This document shows positions 47,278 to 60,779 of a stretch of DNA of 64,000 bases, piece by piece. The translations under genes were made by a program, and so were the position numbers. The notes under the pieces were generated by a model. It was not told the DNA's origin. It was given only the letters and a program-made list of their open reading frames with translations, and did no database searches. Every line of letters starts with the position of its first letter. Position 1 is the stretch's first letter. Source of the DNA: Poecilobothrus nobilitatus (lineage: Eukaryota > Arthropoda > Insecta > Diptera > Dolichopodidae); NCBI GenBank assembly GCA_947095535.1, contig OX352774.1:217050965-217114964 (forward strand). The letters run 5' to 3'.

Positions 47278-50200
47278 TATATACATATTATATTATGTGA
47301 TAATTATTTTGACATGCTGATAATTTAAATTAAATTTTTAGCATTGGCTGACTTTGGATGAAACTAAATTTTTTTTTTTTTTGCCTGCCATTTGTAATAA
47401 TTATGTAAAATGAACATCAAAACAATGTCAAAAATTCTTGAATCTAAATCAAAAACCAAAAAAAAAAAAAACCAAAAAAAAAAAAAGAAATGCATTTTAA
47501 CATTATATGAATTTTTAAAAATGTGACATATAACGATCCCTTATATCCCAATTATAATTTTTCTCTAAAATAATGAAATTACAAAACTGTCAGTTCCGCC
47601 CCCTTTTATTTTTTTTTAGTTTAAAACAAACTACATTAAAAAAAAATGTATCTTAAAAAAATGTGGTGGTACCGTCCTTTTCTTTTTTTTTTTTTTGGTT
47701 TGTTCATATTTCAGTTTCATCCCATGTCTTCCTTATGTTAAATCTAATTAAACTTCAGTTTCTGGCAATGTTTAAATCTGAATCTAAAAGATAATCATGT
47801 TTTATACAGTGAAATTATTCTGTTTTTCTTCTTCATTAGCGTTGAAAATTTTAGGAATCCCTTAAAAAAAAAATTTCAAAAAAAAAAAACACAAAACAAA
47901 ACATAATCAAAAGGAAAAGTGGATGAAAAAGCACAAAAATTTTGTATGAATTATAAATAATTAAATGTCATGCAAAAAAAAAAAAAAAAAAAATTTGTAT
48001 CAGCCATTGAACGGAGAATATTTAAAAAAAAAAAAAATTTTTTAATTTTTTTTTTCTTTTAAATTGAAAATTATTAACAAAATAAAAAGGCCTGTTAATG
48101 ATTTGACTGACTTTAAAGTTATTTTAAAAATTTTGATAAAATATTTCATTTAAACATAAAATTAAAATTTTTTTGTAAAATCAAAATCTATAAATCTTAC
48201 TCAAAATTTAACCATAACATCATTCTTAAGCTTGCTTTGCCAAAATTTTTAACTGATCATTTTTTCATCGATGATTCTTATATGTAACTCTGTGCCCAAA
48301 TATTTTAAAAATGATATTTTCTAAATTGATAGTTTTAATTTTCATTATTTGAAATTTGATTGAAATGTTTTTGGAAAAGTAAAAATTGAATTCATTAGCA
48401 TATCTTAGTCTGATCATGGTTTCGACTAAAAAAAGGACGCACCCCTGTCAAAAATTCTCTTTCTTCAAGAACAAAATTGTATGCGATTACCGATTTAATG
48501 AAACTAGAAACTTGTTAAACTTAAATTTAATCTTAACAGAAACTTTATAGAGAATTTCAAATAGGATTATACAATATTACTACTTACCATGTGCTTATAA
48601 TCATTTGACCACCAAAGCCGAAGAAGAATATTTAATTTTAAGAAATACGAATTTCTTAGGAAACAAAACAATCTTAAAATAATTAATTTGTTACTTAAAA
48701 AAAAAAAATCTTTGTTTTTTAAAGAAAAGAAAAACAGGACCGTCAGAGTCGAGAAAACAAATAAATTAAACTAACAAAAATTTTCAAATGAATTTATGCA
48801 AGTGATTCATTAAAACACACAAAATTAAAAAAAAAAAAAGTTTTATTTGTGATAAATCACTTTCAAATTATTTTAAACAAAAATTCTCAAACACATGGTA
48901 AATTCAAAATGTTCGAAATCATTTTTGGTAAAATTAAGAAAAATCTCACTATGCAAGTAAAATTCTTTAAAATAAAAAGTTCATTTTGCTTTGATCTTCA
49001 ATAATCAAACCGCCCTTGCTGATATGTTTTTTTTTTTCTTAGCTAGAAGTTACATATTGCCAGACATTTTTTTTTTTCTACCGATTTATTTATCTTTATT
49101 TTTCTTGGGAAATTAAGAAGAGTGTATATTCTCAGTTACGTAGAATATGACTATATGATATTTTGATAGCAGTTAAAAAATTAATGTCCACTTTTCAATC
49201 TCGTGTATGTGTAATAAAACTTAGGAGTTAGGGGATATAAAGATATTTTTAAAATCTAATAAATTTAGCAAAATAATAAAATACGGCCTTGCGACTTTTT
49301 TTTAACAATATTGAAAAGTCTGCTTTCAAAACAAAATTTTGTTGGATTTTTCAAATTAATTTTGATAATAATTTCCTTCTTCATCTTTTGTTTTGTATAT
49401 CAACATATAAATTTTAGAAATATGACACAATATTTTAGAAAGTTTTTAAAAAATTACCTGTTCTTTATATTTCTGTTTATTATATTCTACTACTCTAGTA
49501 TTATTTGCTTAATTTTCGAACATATAGCTTCGAATTTTTATAAATCTTGACGGTACATTAAACCTAGAATACTACTTTTATTCTTCAGACGTTAATACTA
49601 CATTTTAATCGAATTGACTAAAACTTGAAAAAATCCTTGTTTGGCAGAGTAAATTTGTTTTTGTTCTCTAAAACTTGAATTAACACAAAAATAAAAAAAA
49701 GTAAATTATTAAACATATTCTTATAAATTCAATTCTTTACTAAAACTAAAAAACTAAAAAGTAAGAAAAATAGGAGTTATTCCTTTACTTGGGGTCTCCA
49801 TTGGCGTTATATTAACGCACGACACAATTTAAATCTTGAAAAAGTCTAATGAAAACAGACCACTACAACTACGACTTTTTTGCCGTTATGAATCAAAAAT
49901 CTTGAAAAGCGTCATGACATCTACATAGATTCAAATTAAGAAACGAATTTGACATTTAAGGATTAGAAAAAAAATCACATTACACTACACAAAAAAATAT
50001 GAAGTGTTAACCTTCAATTAAGAGCTCTTTTAAAACTGTAAATTTCTAAACTTATCAAAAGTCATGCAATAAAAATTTTATAAATAGTACCATCCTCCAA
50101 CAAAATAAATGGCTCTCAGTATTATGTTTTTCTTTCATTTCCAAAAATGGATTTACTCAAAATTTCGGAGATTTTTTCAATTGCCTCATTTTCACTATTT

Positions 50201-50452
50201 CCAATAAATTGTTTACTTCCTTTAATACGTTTAATGAAGTAAGCAACGCAACTTGATGTTTACTCTGCAAATTCATGTTGAAAATAAAACAACGCCAAAA
50301 TTTTTTTTGCCATATTTGAAGTGTAACATCAAGTATGTTATGACACCATTTAACATCAATCGAGACGACGAATCACAGACTAGGATTTGGAAAATCAGAA
50401 CAGTTCAGAAAATCAAAACAGGATTTTGAAATCAGAACAGAATTAAAGCGTA

Positions 50453-50972
50453 TATTCGACGGTGGAGATGGAGTATAATTCTCATATTTGGGCTGGCGCT
50501 CCACAAAATTTCACTGAACTACCTCGACAAAATCCAAAAATCGCGTATTACGCCTAATAGGCGACCCTATGGTGTAAGTAACTCTTACTCTCGTATTCGT
50601 AGATAATATTGGTGAGTTAGCTCTCTATTATATAGATATCTTGTAGGTAATGCAAGAAATAAAAATCAATAATGCCACCTCTCAAACAATTCCAACGTAG
50701 TTCAAGGGAGGCTGCAAGTGGTCATTTCTACACCGTGGAAATTTCTAGGTGGTTTAAAATTGGTTATGGAAACTCATTTGTTGTGAGAACTGATAAAATG
50801 TGATCTCCTCTGTCGATAATATTCCATCCTACAATTTGCAACTTTTCAAAAAGAATCTTTTCAGGTTCGTCTCCAATTTACCTTCCAACTCCTTGTTATC
50901 TTGTTATCCTATTTTCGTCCGCCTCTTTCTGTCCCACTTTCCCACTTAGCCAAACCTATACACCACCTATGT
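50453..50972 (+). pseudogene. Fossil non-LTR reverse transcriptase, C-terminal region, copy 2
   Basis: From 50453 the frame reads YSTVEMEYNSHIWAGAP, matching the MEYCSHLWAGAP motif of CR1/Jockey-type reverse transcriptases. After a frameshift near 50518 it reads YLDKIQKSRI, matching LLDKIQKRAI. Further on, another frame gives VDNIGELALYYIDIL. From about 50680 it reads SSREAASGHFYTVEIS, then RWFKIGYGNSFVVRTDKM, with the expected Trp replaced by a TGA stop. The 3' part resembles 31110-31197. The element is inactive, and the polymerase core upstream is absent, as expected for a 5'-truncated insertion. Confidence 0.75.
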
Positions 50973-52170
50973 ATAAAGGGCTAGCGAGTAAAAAAAAAAG
51001 GTATCTAATAAATATGTCTATTATATTGAAAATCAAAACGATTCATTTGAAAATGAGAGAGAGAGCAAACAATTTCTTAAATAAATAATAGATTATAACC
51101 TACAAATATAATATACTATTATTATTCAAATACAACCTAAAATATTAAAACTCTACTATATAGATTTTTTAATTTTCGAGAACCTTTTTAATGTGTAGGT
51201 AATTTAAAATCTAAGAAAAAATCCTGTCGACCATATTAAACTATACTAAGAGTATATACCTGTACATTTCTATTCAATTAATTCAACCTTATGGCAAAAT
51301 TATACTTACTTACATTTTATACTTAATTACATTTAAAATTTTTTGTATATATTAGTTTTCTATTCATCTTTCTCTTTCTTTCAAACAGAATACAACAAAT
51401 TTTATTGTGAAAATAAAAATTGGTTTATAGAAAAACATAAAATTAAAATACTCGTAAATTTCATTCTTAAATTGTCACCTAATGTTCCAATAAAGAGTGG
51501 TGAATAAAAGGCACACTTTCACTTCAATGTTTTTGTTCCTTTTTATTTTCATTGTTTTGTAATAATTTTCTGGATTATTTTATTTTTTTTTTTTGTTCAT
51601 GTAATGCGATTTGTCAAAATCAATGATTCAAAAAACAACATTGTAAAAAAAAAAATAAGAAAATTTAAAACAACAATAACAAAGATCCGAATAGCATAAA
51701 AAAAATATACACTCCCCCTCTCCAAAAAAAAAAAAGTAATTTCATTTTCAGAACAATAAAGGAATTAATTTTCAATCCCCTCGAGGGATATTTTTGTTTT
51801 TGTTATTATTTTTATTGTTTTTTTTTTTCAAAATTCTTTCTTACAATATGACTTAACTATTTTATAAAATTAAAAAATGTTAAAATATTTAAATGTATTA
51901 TAAGTTGACAAAAATATTTTATTTAAATCTTGCACATTTAATATAATAAATAAATAAATAACAAAATAAATATATAAAAATCGATTTAACTCTATGTAAA
52001 ACGTGGTAAAACTTATATCTTTTTATAAAGCCTTAAGCAAACTCAGGGTCAGTTGTTAAAGTTGAGTCAAATAATTTTTTTTTTTTCTGTTTTTCTCTGC
52101 CTCTCAATATTAGTTCTAGTTGTGATGTTAAAGATGTTATATTTATTATCTATTTTCCTAAATACATATA

Positions 52171-52520
52171 ATGCTGCCCAACACGTTGGACCTGGTTGTA
52201 CAACTGGATACGTGGACGTGTTTGCGGACCACACTACACACGTATCCAACCTATCATCCAACCATTGTAATTATGTACATAGTTTATATTTTTATTATTT
52301 TCTCAAATCAAAAAATCTCAATGTTGTCATTTTAACATTGTAGTTTAAGTTGTACAACTTGCCCATACAACTCAAACTACACTCCGCCCACAAAAATCAA
52401 TATTCATCCAACCAACTTCCCAACGATCAAAATGGTTTTACAACTTGCCCATACACGATACAACTTATCAAGCCCACGGACCTATTCCTGAAAACCTGGT
52501 CCGCCGTGTACGGGCAGCAT
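52171..52520. mobile_element. 350-bp terminal-inverted-repeat element (MITE-like)
   Basis: The left end ATGCTGCCCAACACG and the right end, read in reverse complement, ATGCTGCCCGTACACG share nine exact terminal bases. GGACC-GGTT follows in both. Inside the left end, GGATACGTG (52206) and CACGTATCC (52239) form a hairpin. ACTTGCCCATACA occurs twice (52357 and 52443). The element is clearly less AT-rich than its surroundings. It has no transposase. Outside the right end the sequence reads AACACTG, so a hAT-type CAGTG start is possible on that side, but the left flank does not match it. Short open frames on both strands here are by-products. Confidence 0.65.
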
Positions 52521-53849
52521 AACACTGAAACAAAAAACCTATAAGGCACTTAAAAGTTAAAAAAATATTATTTCTATAACAAAAAACAATCAGTTGGTGT
52601 TTATCGTACTTAGACAGGATGTATTGCAATCAAAATTAAAGCCGCGTGATATTTGAAATAATAATTTTTGATTTCTGTATTTTTAATTAATTTCCCCTAT
52701 CCTTCTTTCTTTCAATTTTTGGCAATCACCTATTCTCCAACATATCATAGCAAATCTACAAAAGACTTTAAAAAGAAATCACATTAAATAGAGTATTTAA
52801 AAACTAAAGAATTATCTGAATTTATTTTATTAAAAATATTTTAGACTTATGATTTTAGAGTGTCTTCTTTTTAACTGGAAAGTACCGAACAGTTTCGCTT
52901 TATTACCAGAAGTTCAATCTTACAGACGCCGGGAAATATACAATTTATAAAGAAATTATATTTTAATAATTTGAAATTCATGGACTAACCTTTATTTTAG
53001 TGTGTTCGATATTCATAAGTGTCTTCCTATTTTTAATTTATTTTGATAATAAAAAAAATGTTTATAAAATGAAAACATTTTATATTTAAGGATAAAAGCT
53101 AAAATACTTAAAAAGCTTTAATAATTAGTACAACATGTGTGTAGATATTTAAACTCATTTGATTTAAAGATATGTGATTACAAAAAAAAAGTGACCTTTC
53201 ACATGTTTTAATGATAATATTGGAAATAAAATTAAAAAATTTCCTTCTAAATCCTTCTAAACTGCACATAATTAACAAACATTTTCTAGAATCTAGAAGT
53301 TTAATATTAGTGTCCTAAGTTTAATATTGTTCTCGTTCACTTAAATCTCGGATAGCTTCAGTGGTTCATAATTTATAGGGATCTTGTACCAATTATTCAG
53401 AAATTTGTTTATTTTAAAAGTAAAATAATATATGTATGTATGTAAATATTTATTTTTGTTTATCGTTGCCAGGATTTGTTTAGCTCTTACTTTTATTTCT
53501 ACACAAGCTTTTGTTCTCGAATAGCCAAAGTCATTTTATGAACTCAATCCACTTCATCATATACATATGTATGTATGTATATACCTAAATTTAAATACAA
53601 GATTTAGTAAGCTTAAAAATAATATTTAGAATTTCTTACAAAACAGTCAGACAAATAAAGTCTAACTGTCTGGCAACTTATATTATAAGAAAAAAAAAAA
53701 TTGACTGACCATTCCTGAACTCTTCAATTTTTCTACAATTTGTTTATAAACTTGATGCTAATGTTACACAAATAACATTTTCAGTTCCCTTTTGTTTTTT
53801 TTCTTTCAATTTTAAGAATTTTGTTTAATATTTTGAAATAAAAACAAAA

Positions 53850-53877
53850 AACAACAACAACAACAATAATAATAATC
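53850..53877. repeat. (CAA)n(TAA)n microsatellite
   Basis: ACAACAACAACAACAA is followed by TAATAATAAT. Confidence 0.9.
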
Positions 53878-54689
53878 GAAACCAAAAAAAACATAAGTAC
53901 GAAGAGATTTATGTTTTTAAATTTCAATTTCTTTTTGTTTTTTTCTTTTTTGTTTTTTTTTTTTTTTTTTGTTCCTTTTTCATGTTTAACTATTAAGTAC
54001 AATTTATAAATAATGTACCTATATGTGTAGATTTATAATTATATACACACATATGTATATGTACATTATGTTTGTATGTAAGTATATGTTGGGTTGGGTC
54101 GAATTAAAGTATCTTTTTTTCTTTTTATATTTTTTCTTATTTTTTTGTTCGAATTTGTATAAATAATTACCCACAAAAATATGTTATAAATAGTCAACTT
54201 AAGAGTGCGCCATATGTGCACTTTTTTTTTTTTTAATACCTATTAATAATAATAGTCTACATACTTTGTACTCTGTAGTGTGGTGGTGTGTATAAATAAT
54301 ATACAAGTGGTGAATGTGTATGTTTAATTTAAAATTTGATGAATTGAAATGTTGGAAATGATTTGGAAAAAAAAGGTTTGATGATTATTTTTTTCCTTTT
54401 TCTATTTGAAAATCTGTAAATTTTTTCTTTTTTTTTTTCTTTTTAAAAATCCGAAAAGTATATGGCCCTCTAAAAAGAAAAATAAAAAAAAAAATTTAGA
54501 CACATTCGAAAATCAATGCGTCCCTTGAGATTTTTAATATAAAAACAAAAGGAACAAAAAAAAAAAAAAATAAAATAAAATAGAAACTGAAATCGGTTCA
54601 ATACGCATTTGAAGTTTTTAATATTGATGATGATGACAATGATTAAGATTTTACAATATTGATGGTAATAATAATAGATGAGATGATAA

Positions 54690-54708
54690 TGATGATGATG
54701 ATGATGAT
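54690..54708. repeat. (GAT)n microsatellite
   Basis: An uninterrupted GAT run lies in a longer imperfect GAT/AAT tract from about 54624. Its antisense reading gives a His-rich peptide that is not a gene. Confidence 0.9.
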
Positions 54709-56184
54709 TGTAAATTAATAAAATAAAAAAATTGATGAAATTGTTTGAAAACAAAAAAAGAAAACAATAAGTATATTATATTAAAACATTTTTGGTTGAA
54801 TGGATATTAAATCTAAAGTTTTTTTTTAAACAAAAAAAATTATTAATTATAAACAGATTTTAAAATGTATAAGAAATATTTAAGTTTTATTATTGTTAGT
54901 GAAGTTTAATTTGATGATTCTATTTACAATTTAAAATCAAAACAACTATGTATGTATATCTTCTTTGGTGGCCTTTTTTTTTCGGGGGTGTTATATTTTA
55001 AAAATTCTAATGTTTGTATACTCATTATAAATTTGAAAGGAATTTATACATTATTTTTATGATCACAATATTACAAAGTGTATACATTTTGTAATATGTA
55101 ATCAAAAGAATTAAGACTCACTATCAAAACTTTAACAAAATAATTAATTTATAGTTTTTAAAAAAAAAAATTAAAAGAGTTGAAATCTGTAGTGCATTAA
55201 GAACTTTTACGACCCCTAATCGTTTTAAATTAAAAATAAAATTTAATAGGTATTTTTTAATAAACGACATGCAAAAATGTTATAATATATTTTTAACAAT
55301 TATTTTAATCTCGAATACCACAATTCTTTTCATGGCAAAAAATGATTTCTTAAATACATTGTTCTTAAATCAAAAAAGTGGAAGGAACCAAATATTTCTT
55401 AAATAATTTATTTGGTATAGTAATTTCAAATGTCAGGCAGTCATTGCAGAAGTCGTAGGAAAACTGAAAAGTAATTAAAGTTTTAAAAAATAATATTATA
55501 ATTTAAATATTAAAAAATGAATCTTTTCACGTGCTTAGCAATAATGTAATTCTAAAAAAAAACCTTTATGAAGAATACTTGTTTAAATGACTTGACATGC
55601 AGACTAAATGAACAAATTTATTAGCTATAAAAACTAAATACAAGACCATCAATAAATATAAAATTTATGAAAATATTGAAAAAAAAATTCTAATTGCATA
55701 ATTACAAAATACATTATTCCGTCTCTCTAAAGATTATAATCACGGTTGTCATTTGTACTCAAATCGGAGTTTTTCCCTCCCTTTTGAATCATAGTATTCC
55801 GACACTGCCTTTCAAATAAAATACTCCGTTTTACAAAATATTTCGTTTTTATTTTTAAATCACACCTGATAGAGACATTTTTTTATTATAATAGACAACA
55901 CCTTTTCAAAATAGTTAATAAGTGACATTAAATTCTGATCACTAAAAAAAATTATGAAGTTAATGCTAAATGCGTTATGCATTAAAATGGTTTATTTATT
56001 AAAATGTTATTTTTTTTGTTTTTGTTATTATAATAGTATTTTCCTGCAAATGATTATTTTGTTTTTTACTTTATTGAATATATTTTTCTGATTCTAAGGT
56101 TATAAAATGTACTAATAAAGGTTACTAACTGATTTGAGGTTATGATTGTACTATTTGTGAAAATTTTTAAACGGCAACTCCGAA

Positions 56185-56188
<4 letters not shown>

Positions 56189-56211
<23 letters not shown>
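56189..56211. repeat. (TA)n microsatellite
   Basis: This is an alternating AT run of about 23 bases. Confidence 0.9.
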
Positions 56212-56215
<4 letters not shown>

Positions 56216-58789
56216 CTTTAATTGCAAATTAATTATTTTTCTGTTAATATTAGATACCTTAACAAAAAATATATTTTTCTCAAATCATTTTAAATAAAAC
56301 GCGAATACTTATTCTTTTTAATAACAAGTAAAAAAATATTCAGACTTATGTATTATTAAGAGTACATCATGTTTATAATGATATATGTAGTTATTAGGCA
56401 TCAGTGATCAATTTTAATGATTATAATTATGCAAAATAAATAAAAAAGAACAAAATATTTATTATATAAAACTTTTGATTGGAATTTACTTTTAAAAATT
56501 TTCAAATAAAAATACAAAAAAAAATACGCACAAATAATCGTATAAAACATGAGAATTTGTGTACACGATAAATCTTTAATCGCACAGCAGGACTCTGTTG
56601 TATAATTGGTGCTTTTATTTTATAGTTATGCAGTTCTCTTATAATAATAATAATAAGGTATTCTAAATTTAGTAATACGATAATAAGTTTAACGATTAAT
56701 AATTTCTTAATAAGAAAAACATTTTAAAGCTGAAAATTATTTTTATTTTTTAGAATTTGCGACTTAACATAAAAAAAGAAATAAAAGAAACCGAAAACTA
56801 AAAATAAAAGATGTTATTCATTACTATTCACTTGTCTGGAGTCCTTCTATTATAATAATATAATAACAGGATATTGTAATGATATGAATAACAGGAACGT
56901 GGTTTTAAAATATTGGAAAAAGATAAAATATTCGCGTGCTGTGAGACACGTTTTTACGAGATATACTTTGTATATTCCAAAGATATATTGAAAAATTTTC
57001 TACTGTATTTTAGAGATGTGTCAAAGTGAGTGAAAAATTTTATTAAAAAAGTGTCCAAATCTATAGTAATTTATAAGTTTGTAATTACACTTTTATGTAT
57101 TTTTGCTCAAATTACTTTATTTTTTTCCGTTTAGATTAGACTAATGATGAACCAAAATAGATTTGGTATGTGAGAATCATTTTATGCTTTATCTTTAACT
57201 ATTACACAAACAAATTTATTATAAAGAAATATCTTAGATAAAATGAACACTTTTGACACTTTTTGAAAAATTTTTTTCTTTTAATTATAAAAATTTTCTG
57301 AAAATTTCCTAAACTTGAATTTTTTTTTTTGCTCTACGGCGTTGCCAAACATTTATTTACCTTTTTATAAATATCTCTGCCATAACAACGGATAAGGTGA
57401 AATTATTTCTGAATGTATTTTATTATTACCCTTTAATTTTAGATTAACTTTTACTAACTGACTAAGTGACTGACTCTAAATCAAACTAAAGTTTTAAATT
57501 TTCATCAAAAACAAAAAAAAATGATTTACAAAGGATAAGATGTTCCTACTCAATATTGATACTTCATTTTCGAAAAATTAAATTTTGTTAAAAATACAAA
57601 TTCATTAGTACCTTTTCTTACGATTTTATAAATAGAATTTTGTAGTGTATTAAATTATGGATTTTAAAATAAACAATTCCTTTTAATTTTTCTAATATAG
57701 AATTTGAAATATTTCTGGAATTCTATGAATTTAAATTTTTTTTTTTTAATTATTTTAACAATTAATGTATACAACCTTTTCATTAAACTCAAACTCAATG
57801 TAATACAATACAATAACCATGATTTAAAATACAACACTACAGCATAATCCATTTAAATATTCCACTTCAGTTTGTCCTTTTAATTAAAGTTTTTATTCAT
57901 TCAAATTTAAAAAGATTTAGAAATTATTTAACGAGGGCACTATCTTAGTTTTAAAATCAATGAATAGGTCCACAATTAAAAATGGAATTAAAATGTTTCC
58001 AAATAAATATTATTAATTTCTGTTTTAATAAAATGAGTTATAAAATTAAAATTTGTATAATACCCAAAAAAAAAAAAAAAAAACCTTGAATAATAACAAT
58101 GGCTTTTTAAATTTTCTTATGTAAATTATGTTGAATAAAAATTTTTTATGTTCAAAATGATTCCATTTGTATTTATTTTAAAAATATTATATGCCTTATA
58201 ATGTTTAATAAATTCTTTTCGTCCAATGCCCCATCTCTCCAAATTTCAAAAAGGTTTGTTTTGTAAAAATCGTTTATATATACGAATTGTATAAGAATTA
58301 TTAGTAAAATTTACAGAAAACTGACAATTTACTAAGTCCAAATATACAAAAATTAATTAACGGTTTATAACAAGTTTGAAATTTTAGAATTACTATTTTA
58401 AATAAAATTTAAGATAAAATTAACTATCTTTTTGGTATAAGACAGTCATAAAAATTCTCCTTTCCAAAACAAGTGTTACTGATGCCTTTGTACGAGTATA
58501 ATATACTATTACCAAAAGTATGCGCCACGTTCGCATTTTACGCGGAAATAATTCGTTTCTATGATTCTTCACATATTTAGCGTCATAAAGTGTAAAATTC
58601 GCGTAAATAAAATTTTGTTTTAAAAGTATTGTGATAAAAATCTATATTAAAAATAGATATGGGGAAATGGTTTTAAGTTTGTTAAAGCTAAAAGGACACA
58701 GGAACAAAGTTTACTTAATGAGTATTGATTATTTTTAAATCTTTAAGCATTTTCGATTAAAGCCGGGCTTACGCTATAAAAAGAAATAT

Positions 58790-58856
58790 ATAACTTCATA
58801 GCCAGTACGGATACAGCTCATTAAAAAAACATGTAGCTTTGTAGCCAGTACGGAGA
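58790..58856. repeat. 43-bp tandem duplication
   Basis: TAGCCAGTACGGA occurs twice, with GCCAGTACGG starting at 58801 and 58844. Each is preceded by a similar CTT-rich stretch (AACTTCA and GCTTTG). It follows GCCGGGCTTACGC, a less AT-rich island. Confidence 0.65.
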
Positions 58857-59987
58857 GTAGCAATATAATATTATATACATATTATTATACATATTAATAT
58901 TATATTATATGTATATATAATAATTCATTTTGCAAACACTGAGTGCAAAACCTATCAGATATTAAATAAGAACTTTTTAAAAGTCATACTGTCTAAACTG
59001 ATAGTACTTTAAAGAACTGATAAACTGAAAATTTAGCTTATTTCAAAATAATAAACCTAAAATTAAATTTGATTTTATAAGGTTCTTATTCAGTTATTAA
59101 TAGACTCTTACAATTTTATAGTTAAAACGAAAAATAATCAATAATTAATTTATAATGTAATACTAACGGTAAATTCCATATATTTTCATTCAGATTATTA
59201 TGAAATTGATATATTGAAAATTTGGTCTAATAAAAGTTCTCAATTAAAGATTTGGCTTTAATTTGATTACTACTACAGACAGCATTCTAACCATATAACA
59301 TAAATTCTAATTTTATTTTTCTATAAATTAATATTGACCAAATATTAAATAGAAGAACATCTGGCAACTGTGAATCCAATAAATATTAATATCATTAGAA
59401 TAAATTCTTGGCTTTGCTACTTCTTATAAACCAACTCTGACAAAGAAAACACGGATATATAGCGGTAATTTCTTTTTCCAAGATTTAGATAATTCTCTAA
59501 TATGGATTTGAGAAAGTTTCAAAGTAGTTTTTTCCTTTAGAGTGATAGCATCGTGAACAAGGCAAACTTAACACCAACACTTGTCGAATAGGTTAGCTCC
59601 TACATTTTGAAGGCGAATTACGGACCTATAGAGTCTTGTAATTACTAACACGTTAGCTCAGCCTCCATCAATAGAAAAAAAAAATAATAAAAAAATAAAA
59701 ACTTCTTTTTTCAATTTTCAAACTTCTATTCTTTTGTTTTTTACAACAATACAGAAAACTTATAAATAAGAAATGAATTTATTTCTTAAATCTTATCTAT
59801 AACTTTTTAAAAATTTGTCCATTTTATAGTACAAAATATTTTTAAAACTCAACTACCAGTATAAATTTTTTTTTTTAAATTAAACTCTTATAAACTTATA
59901 AAAAAAACATTTAACTATGATTATCCTCTCTAAATACAGGTTTCTTTTAACCATATTTTTGTGTTTTTTTTTTTTGTTCTTTTTCAG

Positions 59988-60167
59988 AGGGCATCGTTTC
60001 ATACAGTATACCAAAGGGAGTTCAAAGAGGTATGGAAATTGATTTATCAGATAAAGCATATGATGGTCAAGAAGAAGGTGATCGTTATGTTGATGGTTTA
60101 GGTCAATTAGTTGATGGTCAAAAGGGAAAAGATAATTTTCGTACAGATATTCATGGATTTGGTAAAG
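59988..60167 (+). CDS. Ddr: Discoidin domain receptor, exon encoding the start of the discoidin-like domain
   Basis: This exon encodes 59 whole codons, plus two bases completing a Glu codon at the start and one base at the end. The reading GIVSYSIPKG matches the vertebrate DDR segment that opens the second, discoidin-like domain. YDG and GLGQLVDGQKG match its YDG...GLGQL.DGV.G signature, and DNFRTD follows as in the family. The acceptor is TTCTTTTTCAG and the donor is AAAG|GTAAAA. Vertebrate receptors carry an N-glycosylation sequon just before YDG, and here the equivalent is SDKAYDG without one. The exon lies alone after a 19-kb intron. The next expected segment (around the Gly-Tyr-Asp-Tyr-Val-Gly-Trp strand) was not found before the window end. 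An ATG inside the exon is not a real start. Confidence 0.9.
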
Positions 60168-60752
60168 GTAAAAATTTCTTAGAATTAAATATTGATTTTT
60201 TAAAATTATACATTTCATACCCACATAAAAACATTTTTCTTTTTATAATACCTATCTTAAATTAAACAATAAAATGTTTTTTAAAATTATATTAAAAAGT
60301 TTTCAATAAAAACTTTTATTAAAGTTTAAAAATTTGTAAAATTTAAAAAAAAAAAAAAAAAACAAACATAGTGGTAGTTACAATTTATTTTCAAAATTTG
60401 TTTACAATATTTTTAAATAATATTTTATTACATACATATATAAATATATATATACATAAATATTTAGTTAAATTTTATGTAAGTTTTTTGGGAGGTGAAA
60501 GAAAAATTTTATTAATTAAAAAACATTTTGAACCATCATCAACTTAATTTAAAAAAAATGAAAATAAAAATGATATTAAATAAACCTACCAATACCAAAC
60601 TATAAGTACAGTTAGTATACAGTTATACACCAATACAAAATTTTAATAAATTAACACAAATATAATTTCCTCTCTCTTTCTACCGGTTTTTTTTCTTTTT
60701 TTTTTTTTTTGAATGTAAAATTTATTTATTTTATATAAAATTATAATATATA

Positions 60753-60779
60753 CTAGAAAATCCCCTGTGCAATTGCACA
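60753..60779 (-). mobile_element. Possible Helitron-like 3' terminus
   Basis: On the minus strand a 14-base perfect palindrome (TGTGCAATTGCACA) is followed by GGGGATTTT and then CTAG, with T next. Helitron 3' ends have a short hairpin about ten bases before CTRR, and insertion is between A and T, so the layout fits. The palindrome has no separate loop, and no rolling-circle replicase or 5' TC end was identified, so this is tentative. Confidence 0.3.

Larger units (their letters stand above)
40989..59987 (+). other. Large Ddr intron, 18,999 bp
   Basis: This intron runs from GTAAGT to TTTTTCAG and joins two phase-1 ends that reconstruct a Glu codon. Inserted in it are a hairpin-chain SINE (41464), a 52-bp tandem duplication (44276), a non-LTR retrotransposon fossil (50453) and a 350-bp TIR element (52171). 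It also holds several microsatellites and a 43-bp tandem duplication (58801). Stretches 41900-44270, 45550-50450 and 52600-58780 show only AT-rich sequence, homopolymers and scattered short repeats to my eye. No nested gene was recognised. Confidence 0.85.

Noticed and set aside
52053..52544. Overlapping frames on both strands
   Set aside because: They overlap the 350-bp inverted-repeat element, whose higher GC removes stop codons. The inverted structure gives frames on both strands.
54470..54754. His-rich antisense peptide
   Set aside because: It is the reverse reading of a GAT microsatellite.
59880..60224. 114-codon antisense frame
   Set aside because: It is the shadow of the true Ddr exon on the opposite strand.
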